This document shows positions 44,641 through 55,935 of a stretch of 64,000 bases of DNA, one piece after another. Position 1 is the stretch's first letter, and every line of letters starts with the position of its first letter. Source of the DNA: Okapia johnstoni (taxonomy: Eukaryota > Chordata > Mammalia > Artiodactyla > Giraffidae); NCBI GenBank assembly GCA_024291935.2, contig CM044305.1, positions 90,884,397 through 90,948,396 of the forward strand, read 5' to 3'. The notes below the pieces were generated by a model, which ran no database searches, was not told the origin of the DNA, and saw only the letters and a list, made by a program, of their open reading frames with translations. The position numbers and the translations under genes are program-made.

Positions 44641-44756
44641 AGCCACGGAGCAGATAGTTGAGTCAAAGATCCTTCCTCCATGTCCTTTAGAAGAGGGCAT
44701 GTGATTCACAATTACCATTTGATTTTAGGGTTAAAAACAGACCTACAGGAAGTCTC

Positions 44757-45035
44757 TTCTAAAGGGAAAGGGAAAAGGAAGGATAGGGAAGGGAAAGATA
44801 GGGAAGGGAAGGATAGAGATGAGGAAGGAAGGATAGAAAAGGGGAAAGAAGGATAGGAAAGGAAAGGATAGGGAAAGATAGGGAAGGGAAGGCAAAGATA
44901 GGGAAGGATAGGGAAGGGAAGGGAAGGATAGGAAAGGGGAGGGGCTGGTAGGAAGGATAGGCAAGGGAAGACAAGGGAAGTTTGAATGGAAGGGAATGGA
45001 AGTTTGAAAGGAAGGTTGAAGGGAAGTTTGAAGGG
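44757..45035. repeat. Polypurine tract, degenerate (GGAAG/GGATA)n
   Basis: About 280 bases are almost entirely G and A on the plus strand, with scattered T and a handful of C. It is built from variants of GGGAAGGGAAGGATA. The complementary frames look like long Pro/Ser/Phe/Leu-rich proteins, but this is only the effect of the repeat. Confidence 0.95.
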
Positions 45036-45046
45036 CAGGTCATGGC

Positions 45047-45165
45047 ACGGCACTGCTTTCCCTGAATCTATTAAGTTTTAGTATGTTGTATCTTCATTTT
45101 CATTTATCTCAAAGTATTTTCTAATTTACTTTGTGATTTCTTTTTCAATGTAGTTTATTTAGGGT
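45047..45165 (-). mobile_element. Inverted 5' part of an L1
   Basis: The plus-strand text CTTCATTTTCATTTATCTCA, AAGTATTTTCTAATTTACTT, TGTGATTTCTTTTTCAATG is L1 ORF2 in reverse complement. It comes from a part of ORF2 upstream of where the adjoining plus-strand L1 (45225 onward) begins. That is the arrangement left by twin priming. Confidence 0.8.
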
Positions 45166-45177
45166 TGTGTTGTGTAC

Positions 45178-45205
45178 ATAAATAAATAAATAAATAATAA
45201 TAAAT
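45178..45205. repeat. (AAAT)n / (AAT)n run at the L1 inversion junction
   Basis: An A-rich short tandem run between the inverted and direct L1 parts. Confidence 0.9.
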
Positions 45206-45224
45206 TAGATCAAAGTAGAAAGTC

Positions 45225-48083
45225 ATTTGGGAAATTAACCAAAATCATGTAACAGAAAACAGAAAAACCAATAGATGAAATCAACAAAACCAAAAGTTGG
45301 TTCTTTGAAATATCAAAAAATTGACCAACATTTAGCTCAATGAATAAGGAAAAGAAAGGGAAAAAAAATTACTAAAATCAGGAATGAAAAAGGAACATTA
45401 CAACTGACCTTATGGGAAAAAATTATAAGGAAATATTGTGAACAGCTGTATACCAACACCATTAGATAACCTAGATGAAATAGATATATTAATAGAAATA
45501 CACAAACTACCAAAACTGACTTAAGAAGAAATAGAAAATCTGAAGTGACAAAGCCCAGGCCCAGATGGCTTTTTCTATCAAATGTTGAAGGAAGAATGAA
45601 CAACAATCCTTCATAACTCTTCCAAAAAGCAGAAGAGGAAACACTACTAACCTATTATATGAGGCCATGATACCAAAGCTATGTAAATATAACACAAGGG
45701 GAAAAAACCTACAGACCAATATCCATGATAAGTATAAGCACAAAACTTTACAAAATGTAAGCAAAGCAAATCTAGCAACATGTAAAAAGGACCATATACC
45801 ATGACCAAGTGAGATTTATCCTAGGAATGCAAGGTTGGTTTAACATACAAAATGTAAACAATATAATACACCGTATTATCAGAATAAAGACAAATCCCAC
45901 ATACTTATTTCAATAAATGCAGAAAAAGGATTTGACAAAATTCAACATTTTTTCACGATAAAAGCACTTAACAATTTAATAATAGTAGGGAATTTCCTCA
46001 AAATGATAAAGAGCATCCATAAAAAAACCCAGTGCTAACATCATATATAAGGGTGAATGTATAAAAGCTTTCCCTGTAAGGTCAGAAACAAGAAGGACGT
46101 CAGATCTTGCCTCTTCTATTCAACATTGTAGTAGAAGTTATAGCCAGTGTGGTCAGGCCAGAAAAGAAATAAAAAGTATCCAGAGTGGAAAGGAAGCAGT
46201 GAAATTATCTTTATTTGCAGACAACATGATTCTGCATGTATAAAATTCTGAGGAAATTACTAAAAAACATTAGAAGTAATAAATGAGTTCAGCAAGGTAG
46301 CAGAATACTAGATCAATACACAAAAATGAATTGTATTTCTATACATTCAGGATGAGCAATCAGAAAATTAAATTAGGGAAACAATTCCATTTACAATAAT
46401 ATCAAAAACAATAAAATATGTAGGAATACATTTAATAAGAGACATGCAAAACCTATATTTTGAATACTACAAAACACTGTTGAAAAAAATGAAAGACCTA
46501 GATAAGCGAAAAGTCACCCCATTCATGGACTGGGAGACTTAATATTGATAAGGTGTCAACTCCCCCAAATTTATCTACAAATCTAGAAATTGACAAGCAG
46601 ATCCTAAAATTCTTAAGGAAATTCAAAATACCCACAATAGCCAAAACAATCTTGAAAAAGGAGAACAAAGTTGGAGACCTCACATTTCCATGTTTAAAAA
46701 CTTATTGCACACATAGAAATCAAGACAGTGAGGAACTGGCAAAAGTATATATTAATAGAATAAAATTGAAAGTCTAGAAATAAACTTTCACATTTGTAAT
46801 AAAGTGACTTTGACGACAGTATAAACCTCATTTAATGGAGAAAGAACAGCCTTTTCAACACGTGGTGGCATAACTGGATATTCATGTGCAGAAGAATGAA
46901 TTTGGATCCCTATCTCACACTATGTGCCAAAATTAAAATGGATCGAAGACCTGAATGTAAGAACTAACACTATAAAACTCCTAGAAGAAGTGTAAATCTT
47001 TCTGACCTGAGATTAGGCAATCATTCCTTATATATGACATGAAAAGCACAAGTGAAACAAGAAAAAAATAAATTGGACACTACCAAAATGAAAAACTTTT
47101 GTGCTGCCAACAATACCTTAAGAAAGTGAAAAGGTAACTCAAGAATTGGAGAATACATTTGCAAGTCATATATCTGATAGAAGTTTTGTATCTAGAATAT
47201 ACAAATACAACTCAACAGTAAAAAGAAAATAACAATTTAAAATGGTCAAAGGATCTGAATAGACATTTTTCCACAAAGAAGATCTACAAACGGCCAATAA
47301 GCACATGAAAAGATGCTCAACATCATTAGTTATCAGGAAAAGGCAAATCCAAACCACAAGGAGAAACCACATCACATCTACTAGGATATATAATAAAAAA
47401 GGTAATAAATATTGGAAAGGATGTGGAGAAATTGAAACATTCACATATCACTGGTGATAATGTAAAATAGTGTAGTCACTTTGACAAACAATCTGGCAGT
47501 TCTCAAAATATCAAACAAAGATTTACCATAAGACCCAGAAATTCCACTCCTAGTTTTATTTCTAAGAGCAACAAAAAACATATTCACACAAAATCTTGTT
47601 CATAGCAGCATTATATTTATAATAGCCAAAAAGTGGGAACAACCCAAACTTCCATCAACAGTAAATTGTGATCTATTCATACACTGAAATACTATTTGGC
47701 AATAAAAAAACTAAAGTACTATACATACTTCAACATGGATGAATCTTGAAAGTATTATGCTGAATAACAGAAGCCAGTCACAAAGGATCACATGTAGTAA
47801 GATTCCATCTATACAAAATTTCAAGAATAGGCAAATTCATAGAAACAGAAAGTAGATTAGTGCTTACCTAGAGTTGGTGGGGGGATGGCTGGGAGGGATA
47901 AAGGGCTTTGACTAAGGGGCCTGGAGTTCCTTTTTCAGATAATGAACATATTCTCAAAGTGTGGTAACAGTTGTGCAACTCTGTGAATATACTAAAAACC
48001 ACTGAATTCTACACTTAAAATGGTTGATTATATAGGTATTTGAATTATATCTTAAAAAAAGGTGTTACTAAAAAAAAAAAAAG
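45225..48083 (+). mobile_element. L1 LINE, ORF2 and 3' UTR, old
   Basis: About 2.85 kb of plus-strand L1. It has the ORF2 middle (AAAACCAAAAGTTGGTTCTT, AAGCCCAGGCCCAGATGGCT), reverse-transcriptase-region text (TTCAACATTGTAGTAGAAGT), the C-terminal part (AGATGCTCAACATCATTAGT) and a 3' UTR ending TAAAATGGTTGATTATATAG, with an A-tail at about 48067-48083. The catalytic-region frame is broken by many stops and frameshifts. Divergence fits an old eutherian subfamily. Confidence 0.9.
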
Positions 48084-48734
48084 ACCAGTTCATCAACTCA
48101 TTTAAAATGAGATTCCATGGAGGCCCACATTAATAAATGCAACATTCTTTATAAAGTGGAGATTATCTATATTCATTGGCCACATCATATGAGCCAAAGA
48201 TAACCACTGGTTCAAGTTATTTTAGATTTTTTGTCATTTCTTACCAGACTTTTCTGTGAACAAATTTATACTTTTCAGCCAAGGTTGTAGATGTTTAAAA
48301 CTGATCTCTTCTACATGGAACATGTCCAATCTTTGGCTGGTCAGAAAAGCGGACTGATTTTGTGAGCATGTCTAGGCCCAAGGAAAAGAGGAATAAATAC
48401 TAGACCAGATTTGTTTATATTTTTACAAAAGTCCAAGTTGACCAATTTAGTGGGATCCTCCCATGCACTCTGTTTGCATTCTTGTGTCTACCTTTTCTTG
48501 TTGGGAGAACCAAGAACAAGGAGGCTCAGGGTTGGCCAGTGGAGCACAGCATAGATACAATGACCAGTTTCAGGACCTTAGTGCTGAATCCTGGTCATGA
48601 CCTGTTTGTGGACCTCAACACTAGCTGAAGCAGTGCTGGGGGTCTCACGGGCTGCCAACTGAAGGCTTACATAGCACAGACAAGTGTCCTATGAGGCAAG
48701 AAGGGAGGAAGCAGAGCAGAGGTTAGTCTTAAGA
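48084..48734. other. Unassigned sequence
   Basis: No gene or repeat is recognised. Confidence 0.4.
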
Positions 48735-48950
48735 ATTTCATGGCCTTTGGAGGCAAAAAGGCATGGGTTGGAATCTTGGTTCAACCATTTATTAGTTGCA
48801 TAATCTTAAGACATTTACTTAATCTCTCTGAGCTTCATTTTCCTCATCTGTAAAATGGGGGATATAATATCACCAACCTTTCATAGGATATTATAGAGAT
48901 TAAATGTGGTAATATTCAGGCCAGTGTAATCACAGAGAGAATTACCAGTG
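48735..48950 (+). repeat. MIR SINE
   Basis: GGCATGGGTTGGAATCTTGG, TTAATCTCTCTGAGCTTCAT, TTTCCTCATCTGTAAAATGG and GATATTATAGAGATTAAATG keep MIR order over nearly its full length. Confidence 0.88.
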
Positions 48951-50737
48951 TTGAGTGTTACTATGTTTCTGACTATTGTTGTTGTTGTTACTGCTAGAAT
49001 GAAGTTCATTCCCACAATCATTTTGAATCTCTGTAACATGCAATTCTCTAATGTACGAAAGACCTGCAAAAAGCCAGGCTCACTCACAAGTATGCAATTT
49101 AAAATTTAGAGTTGCATGGAAGGGATAATGAATAATTCCAAATGTATTATTTTAGCTGGGGCATTGGGCCCAAGAACAGCACATGGGGCCTTTAGCCTGG
49201 CTGCCTGCTCAGTCTCCCAGAACCAAGATTATGCAGGTTTCCAAAGATATGTTTGGGATAAGCTGTCTAAACCAACTGCTGCCCCAGCAAATGATAGCCT
49301 AGGACGTACTCAGGCCAGATGGTCACAGAACACAAGAATGCGCTGTGGGTCAATAATTATAGGTCTCAATGGAGCATAGAGGCGTGAACTCAGATCTCCC
49401 AAGCATGGAGAGTGAGTTACTCGAACACCATGTGTTCTATGGTCTCTGCTTTAGGGCCAGGCGCAGGCACCCAGAGGAACTATGATTCACAGGAAAGATA
49501 CTGGGTTATAGAAAGAGAGAAAGGAGAGGGAACCCAGACTAGCCCAACAAAGAGTTGGACACAACTCTTTGTGTCCAACTGAGTACCACGCTTTCAGCTT
49601 ATCCCTTCATGACCTAATCCCTGAAGGCTGGAGAGACCCTGAACTACGCCTGCCGAGGCTGTTCTGATTTTGAGCATCAAGTCAATGGAGAAAGTCAATG
49701 GCTATTTACCGGCATAAGAGGACTGTCATCATCATCATCATCAACAAATATTCATCAGCTACATGTGCTGGGCCATGTATCAAGGTAGTTATGGAAATGC
49801 TTTTTGTCATCAGAAAGAGCTGGGCTCCAATTCTAGTTCTTACCATGCATTGACCTTGGGCCAGTATTCCAAGGGTTTTCTCCTGTACACAAGCTAATAT
49901 TAAAGCCACAAAGGATTGTCAGAAGGGTTTAATCAGATGATGAATTTGAAAGCTGTTTGTAAATGACAATCTGCTAGTTGATTTTTGTTATGTGCAGAAT
50001 GGTGGATCCAGAGTTTTGGAAAAGGAAGAGACATGGAAGGCTGAGGCCATCAAACATGAGTTTTGTGGAGGAGGATTTAAGTACTGGAGGGGAGAACAGA
50101 GGGCATCACAGGCAGATGTAATGATCTGATCAAAGAGAAGTTAAGTGGTAATGAGATTAGTATGTTCAGGCAAAGACAGACACCTGTAGCTATAAAAAGT
50201 TCCAGATGACACTGGAATCATTAGCACACCCATGGTCTCATGATCTGAGTTCAGGGTTAACAGGCAACTTGGTCTGGGGATCAGGAAATACAGGCTGTAC
50301 AGTCCTCACTACTATTTGACACCAATGCAGAGCTGTCTGCTCAGGTCACAGGCAAGGACATTTTTTCCCTCCCAGCCAAAGTGCCTTGCCTCCTGGTAGT
50401 GCTTGCCACTATGCCACTGATGCAGCCCAGACAGCCAGACATGAAGCTAAGATGAAAATAACAACACGTCTATTACCCATCGAAATAGCCTATTCCTTAA
50501 AGCAATTAGATTCCTGATTAGAACACTTTAATGGGGAATGAAAAAGTGCTTTGGAAGGCAAGAAGTTACTAAACAAATGGATCAAATACATACATTTACA
50601 TATGCACAAATGTACACTGCATATCATCATTGAAATAAGAAAAGGTTAATCATTGGAAAAACACAGCACAATTCATCGTGATGTATCTTTTAAAATCCAA
50701 TACCCCTCTAATCTTGCTCTTTTAATTTTATGAACAC
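48951..50737. other. Unassigned sequence
   Basis: Contains a nested hairpin at 49549-49580 that looks like BovB/Bov-tA tail text, and a (TCA)n run at about 49727-49743. The plus frame 49116-49379 has no recognised domain. Confidence 0.4.
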
Positions 50738-50742
50738 TCAGT

Positions 50743-50955
50743 TCAGTCACTCAGTTGTGTCCAACTCTTTGTGACCCCATGGACTGCAGCACACCAGGCT
50801 TCCCTATCCATCACCAACTCCTGGAGCTTACTCAAACTCATGTCCATAGAGTTGATGATACCATCCAACCATCTCATCCTCCATCGTCCCCTTCTCCTCC
50901 TGCCTTCAAACTTTCCCTGCATCAGGGTCTTTTCCAATGAGTCAGTTATTCCCAT
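50743..50955 (-). pseudogene. BovB polyprotein C-terminal fragment
   Basis: This open stretch of 70 codons contains [20 protein letters not shown] and ends [20 protein letters not shown], the family's C-terminus. It belongs to the copy at 50738-54180. A frameshift separates it from the polymerase part. Confidence 0.85.
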
Positions 50956-51356
50956 CAGGTGGCCAAAGTATTAGAGCTTCAGCATCAGTCCTTCCAATGA
51001 ATATTCAGGACTGATTTTCTTTAGGATTGCCTGGTTGGATCTCCTTGCACTCCAAGGGACTCTCAAGAGTCTTCAACAACACAGTTCAAAAGCATCAGTT
51101 CTTCAGCACTCAGCTTTCTTTACAGTCCAAATCTCACATCCACACATGACTACTGGAAAAGCCACAGCTTTGACTAGATGGACCTTTGTTGGCAAAGTAA
51201 TGTCTCTGCTTTTTAATATGCTGTCTAGGTTGGTCAGAACTTTTCTTCCAGGAGCAAGCATCTTTTAATTTCATGGGTGCAGTCACCATCTGCAGTGATT
51301 TTGGAGTCCAAGAAAATCAAGTCTGTCACTTTTTCCATTGTTTCCCCATCTATTTG

Positions 51357-51779
51357 TCATGAAATGATGGGACCAGATGCCATGATCTTGGTTTTCTGAA
51401 TGTTGAGTTTTAAGCCAGCTTTTTCACTCTCCTTCTTCACTTTCATCAAGAGGCTCTTCAGTTCCTCTTTGCTTTCTGCCATAAGGGTGGTATCATCTGC
51501 ATATCTGAGGTTATTGATATTTCTCCCGGCAACCTTGATTCCAGCTTGTGCTTCATCCAGCCCAGCATTTCGCACGATGCATTCTGCATATAAGTTAAAG
51601 AAGCAGGATGACAACATACAGCCTTGAAGTACTCCTTTCCTGATTTGGAACCAGTCTGTTGTTCCATGTCCAGTATTAACTGTTGCTTCCTGACCTGCAT
51701 ACAGATTTCTCAGCAGGCAGGTAAGGTGGTCTGGTATTCCCATTTCTTGAAGAAGTTTCCACAGTTTGTTGTGATCCAC
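51357..51779 (-). pseudogene. BovB reverse-transcriptase core with YADD motif
   Basis: 140 open codons contain the polymerase palm. At about residues 41-53 is TDWFQIRKGVLQG, and at about 93-96 is the catalytic YADD (two metal-binding aspartates kept), followed by LMAESKEELKSLL. The stretch starts exactly where the Bov-A2 insertion and a frameshift cut the upstream fingers region. The active-site box is preserved although the element is dead. Confidence 0.9.
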
Positions 51780-51852
51780 ACAAAGGCTTTAATGTAGTCA
51801 ATGAAACAGAAATAGATGTTTCTCTGGAACTCTCTTACTTTTTCTATGATCT

Positions 51853-52131
51853 AACTGCTGCTGCTGCTAAGTCACTTCAGTAGTGTCCAACTTTGTGCGA
51901 CCCCATAGATGGCAGCCCACCAGGCTCCCCCGTCCCGGGATTCTCCCAGCAAGAACACTGTGAGGGGTTGCCATTTCTCCTTCTCCAATGCACGAAAGTG
52001 GAAGCCGCTCAGTCCATGTCTGGACACTCTTAGCGACGACCCATGGACTGCAGCCCCTACTGGAGACTCCTCCGTCCATGGGATTTTCCAGGCACAGAGT
52101 ACTGGAGTGGGTTGCCATTGCCTTCTCCGAT
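51853..52131 (-). repeat. Bov-A2 SINE inside BovB
   Basis: The dimer reads TGCTGCTGCTGCTAAGTCAC to CATTGCCTTCTCCGA on the plus strand and interrupts the BovB phrase TTCTATGATC ... CCAACAGATGTTGGCAAT. Short flanking similarity (ATCTAAC / ATCCAAC) is compatible with a target duplication. It post-dates the host BovB copy. Confidence 0.95.
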
Positions 52132-53533
52132 TATCCAACAGATGTTGGCAATTTAATCTCTGATTGCCGTGCCTTTTCTAAACCCAGCTTGAATATCTGG
52201 AAGTTCTCGGTTCACATACTGTTGAAGCCTAGCTTAGAGAATTTTGAATATTACTTTGCTAGCATGTGAGGTGAGTGCAGTTGTGTGGTAGTTTAAACAT
52301 TCTTTAGCATTGCCTTTCCTTGGGACTGGAATGAAAACTGACCTTTTCAGTCCTGTGGCCACTGCAGTTTTCCAAATTTGCTGGTATATTGAGAGCAGCA
52401 CTTTCACAGCATCATCTTTTAGGATTTTAAATAGCTCAGCTGGAATTCCATCACCTCCACTAGCTTTGTTGGTAGTGATGCTTCCTAAGGCCCACTTGAC
52501 TTCTCAATCATTCTAGGAATGTTCTTGGCTCTAGGTGAGTGATCACACTATCATGGTTATCTGGGTCATTAAGAATATTTCTGTCTTTTATTGTACCCAT
52601 CTTTGCATGAAGTGTTCCTGTGGTATCTCTAATTTTCTTGAAGAGATCTCTAGTCTTTCCCATTCTATTGTTTTCCTTTATTTCTTTGCACTGATCACTG
52701 AGGAAGGCTTTCTTATCTCTCCTCGCTATTCTTTGGAACTCTGCATTCAAATGGATATATCTTTCCTTTTCTCATTTGCCTTTTGCTTCTGAAGATTCAT
52801 TTGGAAATCATATAGGTCATCATTTGGATAGGCTTGTTTTAATTCACTTTCCTTTTTGCATTTCTTTTTCTTGGGGATGGTTTTGATCACTGCCTCTTGT
52901 ACAATGTCATGAAGTTCCACCCATAGTTCTTCAGGAACCTCCGTCCATAGCTCTTCAGGGACTCTATCAGATCTAATCTCTTGAACCTATTTGTCATTTC
53001 CACTGTATAATTGTAAGAGATTTGATTTAGGTCATACCTGAATGGTCTAGTGGTTTTCCCTGCTTTCTTCTGAATTTTGCAATAAGGAGTTCATGATCTG
53101 AGCCACAGTCAGCTCTTGGTCTTGCTTTTGCTGACTGCATAGACCTTCTCCATCTTTGGCTGCAAAGATTATAATCAATCTAATTTCAGTATTGACCATC
53201 TGGTGATGTCCATATGTAGAGTCTTCTCTTGTGTTGTTGGAAGAGGGTGTTTGCTATGACCAGTACGTTTGGTTGGCAAAACTCTGTTAGCCTTTTCCCT
53301 GGTTCATTTTGTACTCCAAGGCCAAACTTGCCTGTTATTCCAGGTGTTTCTTGACTTCCTACTTTTGCATTCCAGTCCCTTCTGATGAAAAGGGCATCTT
53401 TTTTGGTGTTAGTTCTAGAAGGTTTTTAGGTCATCATAGAACTGTTCAACTTCAGCTTCTTTGGCATTAGTGGTTGGGGCAAAGACTTGGATTACTGTGA
53501 TGTTGAATGGTTTGTCTTGGAAACAAACAGAGA

Positions 53534-53716
53534 TCATTCTGTTGTTTTTGAGATTGTACTGCATTTTGGACTCTTATTGACTATGAGGGCTACTCCATTA
53601 CTTCTAAGGGATTCTTGCCTACAGTAGTAGATAAAATAGTCATCTGAATTCAATTCGCCCATTCCAGTCCATTTTAGTTCACTGATTCCTAATATGTTGA
53701 TGTTCGCTCTTGCCAA
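53534..53716 (-). pseudogene. BovB endonuclease-domain fragment
   Basis: 60 open codons begin MARANINILGISELKWTGMG and contain YCRQESLRSNGVALIVNK. This is the APE-type endonuclease domain of the element, including the SE(L/T)K(W) segment that carries the conserved glutamate. It lies upstream of the reverse transcriptase as expected for RTE elements. Confidence 0.85.
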
Positions 53717-54180
53717 CTCCTATTTGACCACTTCCAATTTACCTTGATTCATGCACCTAACATTCCAGGTTCCCAGGCAATATTGTTCTTTACAGAATCA
53801 GACTTTACTTCCATTACCAGTCACATCCACAACTGGGCGTTGTTTTCTCTTTGGCTCTGTCTCTCTCTTCTTTCTGGAGTTATTTCTCTACTCTTCTCCA
53901 GTAGCATATTGGGCACCTACTGACCTGGGAAGTTCATCTTTCAGTGTCTATCTCTTTGCCTTTTCCTACTGTTCATGGGGTTCTCAAGGCAAGAATACTG
54001 AAGTGTTTTGCTATTCCCTTCTCCAGTGGACCACGTTTTGTCAAAACTCTCCACCATGACCTGTCTGTCTTGGGTGGCCCTACATGGCATGGCTCATAGT
54101 TTCATTGAGTTAGACAAGGCTGTGATCCATGTGATGAGTTTGGTTAGTTTTCTGTGATTGTGGATTTCATTCTGCCTGCC

Positions 54181-55525
54181 TCTTACAAATAGCTGAGAAA
54201 AGAAGAGAAGGTAAAGGCAGAGGAGATAAAGAAAGATATACCCATCTGAATGCAGAGTTCCAAAGAATAGCAAGGAGAAATAAGAAAGCCTTCCTCAGTG
54301 ATCAATGCAAAGAAATTAAAAAAAAAATCAGCAGAGGCCATAGAACTGGAAAAGGTCAGTTTTCATCCCAATCCCAAAGAAAGGCAATGCCGAAGAATGT
54401 TTAAACTACCACACAATTGCACTCTTCTCACACGCTAGCAAAGTAACGCTAAAAATTCTCTAAGCTAGGTTTCAACAGTATTGTGGAAACTTCTTCAAGA
54501 GATGGGAATACCAGACCACCTTACCTGCCTCCTGAGAAATCTGTATGCAGGTCAAGAAGCAACAGTTCGAAACAGACATGGAAAAAGAGACTGGTTCCAA
54601 ATTTAAAAGGAGTACATCAACGCTGTATATTGTCACCCTGCTTATTTAACTTATATGCAGAATACATCATGTGAAATGCCAGGCTGGATGAAGCACAACC
54701 TGGAATCAAGATTGCCAGGAGAAATATAAACCTCAGATATGTAGATGATACCATTCTTATGGAAGAAAGGGAAGAGGAACTGAAGAGCCTCTTGATGAAA
54801 GTGAAAGAGGAGAATGAAAATGCTGGCTTGAAACTCAACATTCAGAAAACTAAGATCATGGCATCTGGTCCCATCACTTCATGGCAAATAGATGGGAAAA
54901 CAATGGAAACAGTGACGGACTTTATTTTCTTGAACTCCAAAATCACTGCAGATGGTGAGTGAATTCATGAAATTAAAAGTCGCTTGCTCCTTGGAAGGAA
55001 AGCTCTGACCAACCTAGACAGCATAGTAAAAAGCAGAGACATTACTTTACCAACAAAGGTCCGTCTAGTCAAAGCCATGGCTTTTCCAGTAATCATGTAT
55101 GGATGTGAGAGTTGGACTATAATGAAAGCTGAGCACCAAAGAATTGATGGTTTTGAACTGTGGTGTTGGAGAAGAATTTTGAGAGTCCCTTGGACTGTAA
55201 GGTATTCAAACCAGTCAATCCTAAAGGAAATCAGTCTTGAATATTCATTGGAAGGACTGATGCTGAAGCTGAAGCTCCAATACTTGGTCACTTGATGTGA
55301 AGAACTGACTCATTGGAAAATACCCTGATGCTGGGAAAGGTTGAAGGCAGGAGGAGAAGGGGACAGCAGAGGATGAGATGGTTAGATGGCATCACCAACT
55401 CGATGGACATGAGTTTGGGTAAGCTCTGGGAGTTGGTGATGGACAGGGAAGCCTGGCATGCTGCAGTTCATGGAGTCCCAAAGGGTTGGACATGACTGAG
55501 CGACTGAACTGATAGACTGAGTTCA
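54181..55525 (+). mobile_element. BovB LINE, head-to-head with the preceding copy
   Basis: Starts at TCTTACAAATAGCTGAGAAA (between the endonuclease and polymerase regions) and runs to GACTGAACTGATAGACTGAG. It has two internal deletions, near 54320-54345 and near 54480. The catalytic motif reads YVDD (RYVDDTILMEE). The frame is broken, including a TGA at 54959. The left end touches the 5' region of the minus-strand copy with no other DNA in between. Confidence 0.95.
54984..55295 (+). pseudogene. BovB polyprotein fragment
   Basis: 103 open codons: MLLGRKALTNLDSIVKSRDI, TLPTKVRLVKAMAFPVIMYG, CESWTIMKAEHQRIDGFELW and [13 protein letters not shown]. This is the region after the polymerase active site, corresponding to the relics at 3987 and 36526. 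Confidence 0.85.
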
Positions 55526-55784
55526 CTTTCCTACTGATGTTTGCCCTGTGAGTAGAACAGATGTGTTGAAGGCTGGATGGATTTGTACACATCACAGTGG
55601 TCCTTTTCCAAGAATGATAAATGCTTTGGTTTCCAAAACATTAAAGACAAAGAGATAAACACTAGCATGGGTGCCTGGTGACTCGATTGGGTCTATCTAT
55701 ATTCATCCAAATGACTCAGTGATGTGTTTCCAGCTTTTCTTGCCCTAATGATCTCTCTCAGTGCCACTGATTCTTTTAGGTCTT
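55526..55784. other. Unassigned sequence
   Basis: No gene or repeat is recognised. Confidence 0.4.
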
Positions 55785-55935
55785 TAATATTTTACACCTC
55801 TCTGTGCAGTTTCTTCATCTGCAAAACAGAAATAATAATGGTACCTACCCCACAGGGTTGTTGGGAGGATAAAATCGATTGCTTCACATAAAATGCTGAA
55901 AACATTACTTGGTATATAGTAAACACTCAAAAAAA
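55785..55935 (+). repeat. MIR SINE 3' part
   Basis: CAGTTTCTTCATCTGCAAAA, CCACAGGGTTGTTGGGAGGA and GTATATAGTAAACACTCA correspond to the MIR core-to-tail region. Confidence 0.82.

Larger units (their letters stand above)
50738..54180 (-). mobile_element. Near-full-length BovB LINE with Bov-A2 inserted
   Basis: After subtracting the SINE at 51853-52131 this copy has about 3.16 kb of BovB sequence, close to the family's 3.2 kb. From right to left on the minus strand: part of the 5' region (54180 to about 53750), the endonuclease domain (about 53720-53100), a linker, the reverse transcriptase (about 52450-50950), and the 3' end at 50738. Several stops and frameshifts are present, so no full product is possible. 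Its right end is joined directly to a second BovB in opposite orientation. Confidence 0.95.

Noticed and set aside
44712..45053. Long overlapping minus-strand frames rich in Pro, Ser, Phe and Leu (73-113 codons)
   Set aside because: They are the translation of the polypurine tract in all three frames and have no other protein feature.
45047..48083. Endogenous retrovirus in the AT-rich L1 region
   Set aside because: No LTR pair, primer-binding site or gag-pol order; all recognisable text is L1 ORF2 and 3' UTR.
50738..55525. A new inverted-repeat transposon or defence-like system
   Set aside because: Both arms are ordinary BovB copies in opposite orientation; no extra gene or terminal repeat is present.
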